This document shows positions 1-9,222 of a stretch of DNA of 64,000 nucleotides, piece by piece (position 1 is the stretch's first letter; each line of letters begins with the position of its first letter). The translations under genes were made by a program, and so were the position numbers. This DNA comes from Patella vulgata (taxonomy: Eukaryota; Mollusca; Gastropoda; Patellidae): the NCBI RefSeq assembly GCF_932274485.2, contig NC_065885.2, forward strand, positions 42,111,062 through 42,175,061. Direction: 5' to 3'. Under the pieces are notes generated by a model. That model made no database searches and was not told the DNA's origin. It was given only the letters and a program-made list of their open reading frames with translations.

Positions 1-479
1 AGGCCTAAAAACATATTCAAACTACTTAATTTATCATAAATTTGCTTCAAATCATTTTCAAAATATTGTAATTGTCAAGGAATACCCTTTCTATAAAAAA
101 CATCGATCAAAAGAGGTCATGTTTGTGTCACGTGACTGACGGGTGCGAAGTCGGAGGAGAATTCATTGCATACATAAGACGATGTTGTCTTTAATCGCTT
201 ACTATTTATTACAAATATCGAATCCTAATTAAATTCTCGGATTATCCACTACCCGCGTCTATTTTCGTCATTTGTATCTCAGAAAGTGTTGTACGTCTAA
301 CTCTTCATAAAGTTTATCAACTTGTACATCAAGCGCTCAATGTTCGCGTGTGACCTTTGACATCACGCGTGTAGAAATTCATAATCGTCGGGCTGTCGAT
401 TAGGGGAACCCTTACATTTTTGTCCAGTATACGCTCCATGAGTGTTTTTCGGGGAATCCAGTAATTTTCTAGTAAGATT
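1..479. other. No gene recognised at left edge
   Basis: I see no convincing exon, RNA gene or tandem repeat here. The sequence is AT-rich with ordinary complexity. Its right end runs into the decayed 3' part of a LINE, and some of it may be that LINE's eroded tail. Confidence 0.4.
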
Positions 480-945
480 GGATATCTCTACTTTCCATGT
501 ATACCAAAATTACCATACTTTTATTGGAAATAACCACCCGATAAATACTTTTCTGGGAACCCATCTTTAAGCCATTTGGGGTTAATATTGTTTTCAAAGA
601 CATATATGGATGAGAAACCAGTTTCGTCCAAAATATATTTAACATAATTTATCTACTTTGTAGTGTTTTCTAATTTAATCATCAAGTTATCCAATATACA
701 TGACAATTTATTTGGATTACCAGAACTAATCTTATGCCAGTAGGATACCATTCTACGTTTAACAATAAGTTGAAGCGGAGAAACGCCCAACTCCCAATAT
801 ACAATGGCGTTTGGGGTGGATTTCTTGACACCTTACACTATTTTGCAGAATCGTAGTTGAAATCGTTCTAACAATTGCATATACGAGTTTCCCCAGACTT
901 CACAACCATACAGCTTAATAGTGATAATAGTCGGGTCAAAATACA
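480..945 (-). mobile_element. Non-LTR retrotransposon fragment, C-terminal RT part (downstream piece)
   Basis: Read on the minus strand, this encodes the region after the RT catalytic core of an I/Nimb/jockey-like LINE. I can read LYGCEVWG, then an LERFQLRF-like stretch, then an ELGVSPLQL block followed by a YWHKI-type motif; these are usual near the C terminus of such RTs. The upstream piece of what looks like the same LINE lies at 7,000-7,285 in the same orientation and in the right order, so FB1 appears to have split one LINE. The reading frame is interrupted in places. Clade assignment is by eye and uncertain. Confidence 0.55.
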
Positions 946-1440
946 GTCCCCCCCCCCCTCAACTGATTCTGACAGGGTTTAGTGTATTGTATTACATACT
1001 AAAAGTTTACCAAAGTAGGACCCCCGTCAAAGATGGCCACCGAAACGTCTTAATGATCATAACTATGTAACTATCAACTCCAATTTGATGATCTTGGGGT
1101 CTATTCATAGGTTTGGGGGGGGGGGGGTAAAGAACACATTAAGATCATTAAAAATAATGTTAGCCTATTATGTCAAAAATGGCCGCCAAAACCCCCAAAT
1201 GACCGCAAGTCAATAACTATTGATTCAAATTTGATGATCTTGATGTCTATCCCCAGGTATTTGGGGACAGGGAACAGTTTAAGACAACTTTGGATGTCAC
1301 TGAGCTGTTCAATCATTACGAAATTGAATTCATTACCTTCAGCTGTCCACTATCACCTAATGCACAAACACCTCTGCCAGAATAAGCTTCAGAGCGTTCA
1401 GTTTTGAGTGTCATCCTCCTCCTCAGTATCGACCTCTTGA

Positions 1441-1656
1441 GTGTTGTTTGAATTGTCACAGTTTTCAGTTTGGCAAGGGCCACACATACAGCAGTATAGG
1501 GGACTCCATAGCGTCTGCAGCGGCATCGAGAGGATTTCATCCCCCGAACAGTTGCAATGGATAATTTTCATGAAGGAGCAAGATCAGCAAATCTGTGACA
1601 ATTCAAACAACACTCAAGAGGTCGTTACCGAGGAGGAGGATGACACTCAAAACTGA
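1441..1656 (-). pseudogene. Remnant of Cys-rich gene inside FB1
   Basis: This matches, in reverse complement, about 28,240-28,400 of the right-arm copy, where the same sequence codes for a cysteine-rich block (pattern CKSSRCRCRR). Here only that C-terminal scrap is left and joins the terminal repeat directly. It is not a functional gene. See the entry at 27,701 for the fuller relic. Confidence 0.45.
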
Positions 1657-1926
1657 ACGCTCTGAAACTTATTCTATGATAGTGGACAGCTGAAGATCAT
1701 GAATTCATAATGATTAAACAGCTCAGTGATATCCAAAGTTCTCTTAATGTGTTCCTTGTCCCCAAAAATCTGGGTATAGACATCAAGATCATCAAATTTG
1801 AGTCATTATATAATTATGGAAATGAAATGAAATGGGGTTTAACGTCCTACTGTTCTGCTCCGAACTGCGGCCTACTCTTACATCGAATTCCAACTGAAAA
1901 GGGATCTTTTACGTGCACGCCAATGT

Positions 1927-2133
1927 TGTAGTGTGGATGTAATGAAAGCCATACTGTTCTGAGGATTACAATTGATTTTATTCATCATCTTTGACAAGAT
2001 TACAACATGGTTGAAACGCGCCATCGAACTTTCTTAATACGTCATACATGTCACATGATCAATATACATTTAGAATGGGGTTATCTCCCATTGTACAGTA
2101 ATATGAATATTAACATGATAGCTAGACACCACA
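1927..2133 (-). repeat. Gypsy 3' LTR
   Basis: This 207-bp terminal repeat reads TGTGGTGTCT...CACACTACA on the element's sense strand, with TG/CA ends. It is nearly identical to the repeat at 6,355-6,546 apart from a 15-bp length difference. Confidence 0.9.
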
Positions 2134-2175
2134 TTTCCCCTCTCCTGGAAGAAATACAAAACTAGTAATACAAAC

Positions 2176-3400
2176 TCATTTTGTACTGACAATGTAATCT
2201 TTAAACCATACTGGTTTTGTTCTTACCCTAGAGCTTCTAACTCTTTCAGAATGGAAATTATTTGGATGGACAATGTTAGGTTCATTATTATTATTACAAC
2301 CATAATCGTTATTTGCATTTGAGAACATATCTATAGCATTTTCCTCCTCTCTTTGAAAATAATTACCATAAAATGGAGATAAATGACGTACATTCCATTT
2401 CTGACCATTATCAAGTATAACAGTACTTTGACCAATTTTAAACGTAATTCGAAATGGATCCGTGTATTTACTTTGGCCCTTAGGCACATACCAAGGCTTT
2501 TTGATTCTTACAAGATCACCTGGATTAAAGGTTCGAATAGTTGCTCCTTTACGAGTATCTGTGTAAGATTTACTTGAATCTTGTTTGATCTTAACACGCT
2601 GATCTATGTCAGAATTGGAAAGTGGAGTTGGATGTTGTGTTATCCCAATTATGTCAAGTAAAGTACGCATATATCGTCCGTGTAATATATTAGATGGGGA
2701 TTCACCGGTTGTAGTATGTCGCGTTGCTCTATAAGTACCAAGAAATTCGGTTATAGCAGTAGTAACGTTTTTGTTTTCAAACCGAGCTGACTGAATAACT
2801 TCACTTAAAATCTTTCGATTTCACTGTTACCTTGGGGGTGATAATTAGATGAAAATTTATGTGTTATATCCCGTTTACGCAGAAATTTACTAAATTCGCG
2901 AGATTTAAATTGAGGACCGTTGTCGGTTACAATTTCTTTCGGATAACCCTCGCGGCTAAATATGCGAATGAGGAATGCAATTGTAGTAGATGTAGTAATA
3001 TTATGAGTAAAAGCAACTTCTGGCCATTTACTTCGGTAATCAATTAATGTAATCATGAATCTTTCTTGTTCAGGTGCAGAATAGTCTGGACCCACAAAGT
3101 CAAGGCCAAGTTTCTCCCAAGCAGTGTCTGGAAGTTTAACGGGTTGCATAGGCGCTGTACGCGTAGTAGCAGACTTATCGTTATACTGACAAGTAACGAA
3201 ATTCTTAATACTTTCGTTCACATGATAATCCATTTTAGGCCACCAATAGAGATCTCGTAATCTCTGCTTAGTTTTAACAATACCCTGATGGTCCGTGTGT
3301 GCTAACTGAATTAATCGCGTTTGTAGTTCTGAAGGTACTATTACACGACTACCACGAAATATAATATTATCATGAACGGATAATTCATCGCGTATTGTCT
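2176..3400 (-). pseudogene. Gypsy integrase region (fossil)
   Basis: The minus strand carries the integrase part of the Gypsy element. The catalytic core is recognisable by LDFVGP, TDNGPQF and a HPQGNSEIERF block, which hold the D, D and E region of retroviral-type integrases. The C-terminal DNA-binding part, rich in basic and aromatic residues (FNPGDLVRIKKPW), follows towards 2,176. Before the core, residual sequence resembles the zinc-binding N-terminal part. The region is not continuously open and is treated as a fossil. Confidence 0.8.
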
Positions 3401-3466
3401 AAAATGGTTTAGAATCATGAACCGTATCTTTAGCTGAAGTAGGCCATGTATCGCGGATGTATGAAA

Positions 3467-6307
3467 TTACTGAGAACACGTAGGATCACTAACACTAGCT
3501 TCTTTAAGTTCTGTAGACTTAATAACTGTATCACTGGCTGAAAGCGTAATGTTACAAACGGCGTCGCAATCTTCGATGATTGCTGGAGTTGACGTAATTA
3601 GAGGTAAACGACTTAACGCGTCGGCCACTTTATTTTGAGAACCTGGTTTAAACTCAACCGTGTAGTTGTAATGAAGTAACCGTGTATTCCACCGTGCAAT
3701 ACGCATTGGTTTATGACCTGTACCGGAAGTACCTAATAAAGCGGTTAGAGCTCGATGATCCGTACGTAATACGAACTTTCGACCCCACAGATATGTATGC
3801 CATTTTTCAACTGACCATACATACGCAAGCGCTTCACGTTCCCCGACTGAGTAGTTTTTTTCAGCCGGAGTAAGACTCCTAGACGCACAAGCTACAAGAA
3901 CCTCTGCTCCGTTTTTTAATTGGGCTAGAACGGCGCCTAAGCCGTACGCGCTGGCATCGGTTGTAACGACGACAGGTAAATCGGGATCAAATAAGGAGAG
4001 GACTGGACTAGAAAGAATTTGATTCTTGATCGTTGAAAACGCTTTGTCGGCATCGGGTGTCCATACAAATTTATCGGCTTGCATAGCAGACCGTAGAGGT
4101 TGAATTACCATAGCGAAATTAGGAACAAATTTAGAATAGTATCCAGCTATACCAAGAAATGAACGACATTGGTCCTTTGTAGAAGGAACGGGTGCTTCGC
4201 GGATAGCTTGGACAAGCTCCGGATTTGGACGAATACCGTCCGCGTCGATAACATGACCAAGTACGTGTAGTTTGGAAACATTAAATTCGCACTTTTCGTT
4301 TAAAGTTATGCCGGAATTACGAAGTTTTGACAAAACTGTGCGTAAATTTTCATCATGTTCAGCTTTATTACGACCGTAAACTATTATATCGTCAAGATAA
4401 CATATTGTACCGTTTAATTTACTCAAAATCTGAGACATCACTTTTTGAAAAAATGCCGGTGCTGAAGCGAGTCCGAAACAAACACGTTTGAATCGGAATA
4501 AGCCGTCATGCGTAATGAAAGCTGTAAGATCTCGGCTTTCTTTACTTAAATTAAGCTGGTGATAGGCCGATTTAAGGTCTAATCGTGAAAAAACTGTAGC
4601 GCCGTGCATTTCACTAATAATTTCATCTATATTTGGAAGTGGGTATTTATCAATAACAATTGACTCGTTAGGTTTCTTAAGATCTACGCAGAGACGAATT
4701 TCTCCGGACTTTTTATACCCCACTACAATTGGACTGACCCATTCGGAAGCATCTATCTTTTCAATAATATCCGACCGTTCTAATTCCCTGATGTGATCAG
4801 AAACCGCCTCACGAACTGCGAACGGTAACCGGCGTAATTTCTGTTGGACAGGTTTAACATCAGGCTTAATTTTAACAGTATGTGTAAACCCTTTAACTGT
4901 ACCTAACTTATCACTAAATAATTCAGGATATTCATTCTTAATAATATCTGTACTAGAAGATGGACAATCATTTGCATTAGTACGTGGAAATAAGGAAGTA
5001 GAATGACAAGATAAAGTACTACCCTCAATATTAATACCTAGTGACTGAATGAGATCTTTACCGATTAAACTTGCACCATTTTCAACAATATAAAATATGC
5101 AATTTGAACAATTATCATTATATTCGACACATGCATTAAAAATACCAAGGATATCGATAGAATGGGAAGTGTAACTTCTTAACTGTGTATCTGAGCAAGA
5201 CTGAATGACGTCTCTTAGAAAATATCTATCAAAAAAGTGAACATTCAATAACGAAACATCGGAAGCTGTATCAACTGTAAGGTTGATTTCAACAGTGTTA
5301 ATTTTAACAGTGCATTGAATGGCTTGTTTTGTAGGTTTGTCGGAATCTGTAGATAAAACCTGGAGGCTATCATTACTTGATTCTGTTGTAACAGTTGAAC
5401 TTGATTCCCGAGGTTCTGAATAATGGATTTGATTGACTCTTGGATGCATACACACTGTAGAATAATGTCCTGGTATGCCACATTTAGCACAAGCAGCAGC
5501 GTTTTTACCTGGGCATTGTGGAAAATTCGCTAAATGAGCTGTGGAACCACATCTGTAGCACTTAGTAGGGTGTAGACCGGGCTTACTCTTTGACATCTGA
5601 TAATTTGAATTCTGTATAGGTTTAGTACGACCTTTAAATCTTGATTTCGACTTTGTAAAGTCAATCTGTGAACACGTTGAAGTTGTAGGTGTATGTGTAG
5701 GACGATTAAAAGACTTCGCTTCTCTCATTGCAGTTTCAACTTGAAGAGCAATTTCAATTGCTTTGTCGAGACTCAGATCGGGTTCTAGTAAAAGTCTCTC
5801 TCGAATTCTAGAAGAGTTTGTTTTTTCAACCAATTGGTCACGTAGCATCTCATTTGTAAATGTACCAAATGAACAAGTTGAGGCAAGGTCACGTAATGCG
5901 GCTATGTATGTAGAAACTAGCTCACCTGGAAACTGTGCGCGTTGCCGAAATCTGTATCGTTCGGAAACTACGTTAATTTTGGGTTTGAAATGGCACTGTA
6001 ATTTATTCATGGCATGTACATAAACATCATCACTGTAGTGATCATCTTCTGGATTAAAACCGGGTAAAGTATAAAAAATACGTTGGCCTTCTGCTCCTAA
6101 GGAATTGAGTAGAATAGCTTTCTTCCGTTCTGCTGGCAGTGTATCTGCTGCGGAAGCAATTATGTAATTCGTAAATAAACGTTCCCATTGAACCCATGGA
6201 ATGGAAGGATTACCTGGTGTAGGCAGGAACGGCATGGGTAGGTGAATCGAAGTGGACAAATGTGTAGGCTGAAATTGGACATTTCTTGAAGATGAAGGCT
6301 CTGACAT
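3467..6307 (-). CDS. Gypsy gag-protease-RT-RNase H polyprotein part (fossil)
   Basis: A 946-residue open stretch. Residues about 1-230 are a gag-like capsid region. A Cys/His knuckle region follows at about 250-290; its second unit is CAKCGIPGHYSTVC, a standard CX2CX4HX4C. The retropepsin-like protease has its DTAS motif near residue 350. The RT shows FSRLDLKSAYHQ and YLDDIIVYG. The RNase H start shows TTDASAYGLGAVL. Such polyproteins package and copy the element's RNA. The start is taken at the first ATG after the upstream LTR leader. Integrase follows downstream in a separate broken part. Confidence 0.88.
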   Translation of the reverse strand: MSEPSSSRNVQFQPTHLSTSIHLPMPFLPTPGNPSIPWVQWERLFTNYIIASAADTLPAERKKAILLNSLGAEGQRIFYTLPGFNPEDDHYSDDVYVHAMNKLQCHFKPKINVVSERYRFRQRAQFPGELVSTYIAALRDLASTCSFGTFTNEMLRDQLVEKTNSSRIRERLLLEPDLSLDKAIEIALQVETAMREAKSFNRPTHTPTTSTCSQIDFTKSKSRFKGRTKPIQNSNYQMSKSKPGLHPTKCYRCGSTAHLANFPQCPGKNAAACAKCGIPGHYSTVCMHPRVNQIHYSEPRESSSTVTTESSNDSLQVLSTDSDKPTKQAIQCTVKINTVEINLTVDTASDVSLLNVHFFDRYFLRDVIQSCSDTQLRSYTSHSIDILGIFNACVEYNDNCSNCIFYIVENGASLIGKDLIQSLGINIEGSTLSCHSTSLFPRTNANDCPSSSTDIIKNEYPELFSDKLGTVKGFTHTVKIKPDVKPVQQKLRRLPFAVREAVSDHIRELERSDIIEKIDASEWVSPIVVGYKKSGEIRLCVDLKKPNESIVIDKYPLPNIDEIISEMHGATVFSRLDLKSAYHQLNLSKESRDLTAFITHDGLFRFKRVCFGLASAPAFFQKVMSQILSKLNGTICYLDDIIVYGRNKAEHDENLRTVLSKLRNSGITLNEKCEFNVSKLHVLGHVIDADGIRPNPELVQAIREAPVPSTKDQCRSFLGIAGYYSKFVPNFAMVIQPLRSAMQADKFVWTPDADKAFSTIKNQILSSPVLSLFDPDLPVVVTTDASAYGLGAVLAQLKNGAEVLVACASRSLTPAEKNYSVGEREALAYVWSVEKWHTYLWGRKFVLRTDHRALTALLGTSGTGHKPMRIARWNTRLLHYNYTVEFKPGSQNKVADALSRLPLITSTPAIIEDCDAVCNITLSASDTVIKSTELKEASVSDPTCSQ

Positions 6308-6354
6308 GGCTAATTCTTGTAAACGTAGATTCTTAAATCACTCGTCGCCAAATA

Positions 6355-6546
6355 TGTAGTGTGGATGTAATGAAAGCCATACTGTTCTGAGGATTACAAT
6401 GGATTTTATTCATCATCTTTGACAAGATTACAACATGGTTGAAACGCGCCATGGAACTTTCTTAATACGTCATACATGTCACATGATCAATATACATTTA
6501 GAATGGGGTTATCTTATGAATATTAACATGGTAGCTAGACACCACA
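6355..6546 (-). repeat. Gypsy 5' LTR
   Basis: This 192-bp repeat matches 1,927-2,133. Being at the upstream end on the minus strand, it is the 5' LTR and would hold the element's promoter. Confidence 0.9.
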
Positions 6547-6999
6547 AATGTGTACACGGGGCCTCGGTTTTTCGTCCAATCCGAACGACTAGACAATTGT
6601 CCTTGTCATGCCCTCCGTCCTGCATCACCAATAGTTATAGTTATGGACTTGCGGTCATTTGGAGGTGTTGGCGGCCATTTGTGACATAATAGGCCAACAT
6701 CATTTTTAATGATCTTAATGTGTTCTTTGCCCCCCCCCCCCCAACCTAGGAATAGACCCCAAGATCATCAAATTTGAGTTGATAGGTGTGAAACCCTAAT
6801 AATCTTAACAAACACAATAGTGTTACAGACAAGCTACGCAGTGTGAAACCCTAATGATCTTAATGTGTTAGGTACATAGTTATGATCATTAAGACGTTTC
6901 GGTGGCCATCCTTGACGCCATCTTGCAAAAAACACTTTACCGATGGTCCTACTTGGTAAACTTTTAGTATGTTATAAAGTACACTAAACCCTACCAGGG

Positions 7000-7285
7000 G
7001 TTATTTCCATATATTGACCTGACTATAACTAAGCTGTGTGTCAATGTCTAAATGCAATTTCTTTGCTTTTTTAAGAATTGTAAACAACGCATTACCGGCT
7101 TTAACATACAACATTCGTATTGCTTTGGTAAACGAGTTGTTGTAGTTAAGGACTTTTCCTAAATATGTATAATCATCTACTATATCAAGTAATATCTCTC
7201 AATACACTATTTTCGGCTTGTTTCTATTTTTACCCCTTGAAAAAACGATGACTTTTGTTTTCTTCGTGTTTATGTCAAGTTTCCA
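7000..7285 (-). mobile_element. LINE fragment (upstream piece, left arm)
   Basis: On the minus strand this encodes an RT C-terminal region with YLGILLNYNNSFTKAI-type sequence followed by LFNTLV-type sequence, as in I/Nimb/jockey-like LINEs. The same sequence in opposite orientation lies at 26,500-26,805 in the right arm. It sits directly against the end of FB1, and the continuation of the LINE lies on the far side of FB1 at 480-945. Confidence 0.6.
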
Positions 7286-7297
7286 TATATCACAATA

Positions 7298-7388
7298 GCA
7301 CACTGTATGGCGTATGCCCGTCTTCATTAGCCCAGTTTAGGAGCAGAACAGTAGGACGTTAAACCCCATTTCATTTCATTTCATTTCA
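7298..7388 (+). mobile_element. SINE-A 3' fragment
   Basis: Only the last 90 bp of the SINE remain (from CACTGTATGGCGTATGCC to the ATTTC repeats). The mirror-arm copy at 25,707-26,069 is full length, so the left arm lost the SINE head together with about 400 bp of neighbouring sequence. Confidence 0.75.
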
Positions 7389-7389
7389 A

Positions 7390-8220
7390 TTCGTCGCTCC
7401 TGTCCGTCAGTCCGTCCACAATTGTTTGTGGACACTCTACAGGTCACAATTGTTATCCGATTTCAACGAAACTTGAAATATAGATTTATCTCCCTAAGAT
7501 CTCGGTTCCTTTCAATATTGACATGTATCGGCCAGAAACTTCATGGATCATGGCCCCTGATTGTACGAAAATCGCGTTTTTAGCTTGTGGACCCTATAGA
7601 GGTTACAATTTTTATCTTATTTTGTTGAAATTTAAAATGTAAGTTTATAACCCAAAGATCTTGGCTCCTGTCGATATTCGCGCATATCGGACCGTAACCT
7701 CCGGACAAATCCCCCCCCCCCTGTACGCAAATAGTGTAAAACTATGGTATATCAAGGTTGTGGACTCTCTAGACGACACAAATTTCACCCGATTTTAATG
7801 AAACCTGAAATGCATGTTTATAACCCACAGATCTTGGTTCCTTTCGATATTTGTGCATATCGGATCGTAACTCCCTGAATTATGGCGCCTGATTGTACGA
7901 AAAATCGCGTTTTTAGCTTGTGGTCCCTCTAGAGGTCACAATTATTATCTGATTTACAAAAACGTTCGAATATATCACCGTTACACCGTAATATTGTTTG
8001 AGTTCGAATTTCGTGAAAATCGGACAAAAACTGTCCGACAAAATGGCCGCCCCTCGTAGCAAATAGTGTAAACATCTGGTTTATCAATGTCGTGGATCCT
8101 CTAGATGTCACAATGTTGATCCGATTTTGATGAAACTTGAAATACATGTTTACTGCCAAAGTTATGGCCCTTGATCACTTTGAAAAATCTTGTGACGCTC
8201 TAGAGGCTAAAGTTATCATC
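7390..8220. repeat. Minisatellite with a unit of about 160 bp, left arm
   Basis: About five degenerate units. Each runs from TTAGCTTGTGGACCCTCTAGAGG through a block containing AATCTTG/GATCTTGG to CGTACGAAAAATCGCG-type sequence. The run begins with a short CCGT-like microsatellite (about 7,395-7,425) and ACAATTGTTTGTGGAC. The same array is present inverted at 24,940-25,680 and, divergent, at 15,175-15,905. Microsatellite plus core repeats of this size recall the pearl/Helentron non-autonomous elements of molluscs; that link is inference. Confidence 0.6.
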
Positions 8221-8560
8221 CGATTGACTTCAGATTGGTACACAGAGTTTAAGGTTTTGAGACGAACAAGTATATTGATTTTCAATGAATTTTTATGACT
8301 TGAACAGCTAAATCCACGATGTTAAAAGTTTCGTATACTAAACGTTAGCATGGGGCAGAACTTTATAAAAACCAAACAAATTCTAATGGTTTTCTGATAA
8401 TTACTTAATGAGTTGTTACTCTTAATCGGATTTTAATGTATTATATATGTTTCATTACCGAAAAAGTAAAAATATGCGACAACTCTTGTTGACTGCCCGG
8501 ACGATATAGCTGCTGTGGGCGTATGTTTCGTTGCCTGGCAACCTATCTTTTAGCTCGTTC
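8221..8560 (+). mobile_element. Putative Helentron-like 3' tail, left arm
   Basis: This stretch is nearly the same as 14,880-15,175. It ends in CGTTGCCTGGCAACC, a short hairpin (GTTGC/GCAAC), after a GGGCGTATGTTT block. The placement after core repeats fits the 3' end of a non-autonomous rolling-circle element. No protein is encoded. Confidence 0.4.
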
Positions 8561-8589
8561 TCTGTACATCTCTTGCAAAATGTGGGCGT

Positions 8590-9222
8590 ATTTTGCTATT
8601 GTAGAGAAACCATCAAAACGTGATCAGCTTATCAAAATGTAATCATCTTATGATCAAAACGAAATCATCTCATCAAAACGTAATCATCTCATCAAAACGT
8701 AATCATCAAACGTATTCACCAAACGTAGTCATGAAACGTAGTCATGAAACGTATTCATCAAACATAATCATCAAAACCATCATGACATCATCTTTTAACG
8801 TATTCTAATGAACGATTTAATATTTTATAACGAACGGTTTATCTTAACGTTATGTATTAACATACTGTGGTAACGTAACGACCAATGTGTGGTCTATTAA
8901 AAGAACTAGTTGTAATAAACGGTTTTGTGACAAAGACTTTTTGTTATTCAAACACGTAATCAAACGTATTCATCAAACGTATTCATCAAACATAATCATC
9001 AGCATCATCATCACATCATCTTTTAATGTATTATAATGAGCGATTTAATATTTTATAACAAACAGTTTATCTTAACGTCATGTATTAACATACTGTGGTA
9101 ACGTAACGATCAATGTGTGATCTATTAGAAGAACTAATTGTAATAAACGATTTTGTGACAAAGACTTCTTTTTGTTATTAAAACCCACGAATGATTTAAT
9201 ACAGGGAAACGGTGGCAATATA
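8590..9222 (+). repeat. LTR-like leader of BEL copy A, with internal tandem repeat
   Basis: Two tandem units of about 233 bp (about 8,760-8,955 and 8,995-9,190) share GATTTAATATTTTATAAC, ACATACTGTGGTAACGTAAC and GACAAAGACTT blocks. They are preceded by a short-period array built on CATCAAAACGTAATCAT (8,600-8,790). The last 105 bp match 41,795-41,900. The position immediately before the BEL gag suggests LTR/leader sequence. A TG...CA boundary or a matching downstream LTR was not found. Confidence 0.45.

Larger units (their letters stand above)
1927..6546 (-). mobile_element. Ty3/Gypsy LTR retrotransposon (fossil)
   Basis: A complete-length element on the minus strand, bounded by LTRs (6,355-6,546 upstream, 1,927-2,133 downstream) and by a 5-bp duplication, AATGT, at 1,922-1,926 and 6,547-6,551. 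Parts in order are gag with a zinc knuckle, protease, RT, RNase H and integrase. Next to the upstream LTR is TGGCGACGAG, a possible primer-binding site. Next to the downstream LTR is a purine-rich tract, AGGAGAGGGGAAA, on the element's sense strand. The LTRs differ by about three substitutions plus one short indel, so it is fairly young. It is broken, by roughly two interruptions in pol. A Mag-like lineage is possible but not secure. Confidence 0.9.
1820..6635 (-). mobile_element. SINE-A copy, split by a Gypsy insertion
   Basis: A SINE on the minus strand occupies 1,820-1,926 (tail side, GAAAT repeats) and 6,547-6,635 (body side), with a Gypsy element between them. The mirror-arm copy at 27,175-27,433 is unbroken. 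Its own duplication (CCATAACTATA type) is seen at 1,809-1,819 and 6,636-6,646, so the SINE jumped into FB1 before the arms were duplicated. It is 5'-truncated: the tRNA-like head is absent. Confidence 0.75.
966..6996. mobile_element. Foldback DNA element FB1, left copy (interrupted by SINE and Gypsy)
   Basis: The two ends are long inverted repeats of each other: about 966-1,440 mirrors about 6,996-6,647 continuing into 1,808-1,620. Both termini carry the block GGTTTAGTGTA followed by CATACTAAAAGTTTACC. The interior (about 1,441-1,620) keeps only a scrap of the gene seen in the right-arm copy (26,808-28,900); about 590 bp of interior are missing here. A SINE lies in the right terminal repeat, and a Gypsy element lies inside that SINE. 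Without those insertions the copy is about 1.2-1.3 kb. Long terminal repeats with a small central gene suggest a foldback-type DNA transposon. I could not settle a target-site duplication, and the superfamily is unknown. Confidence 0.6.
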
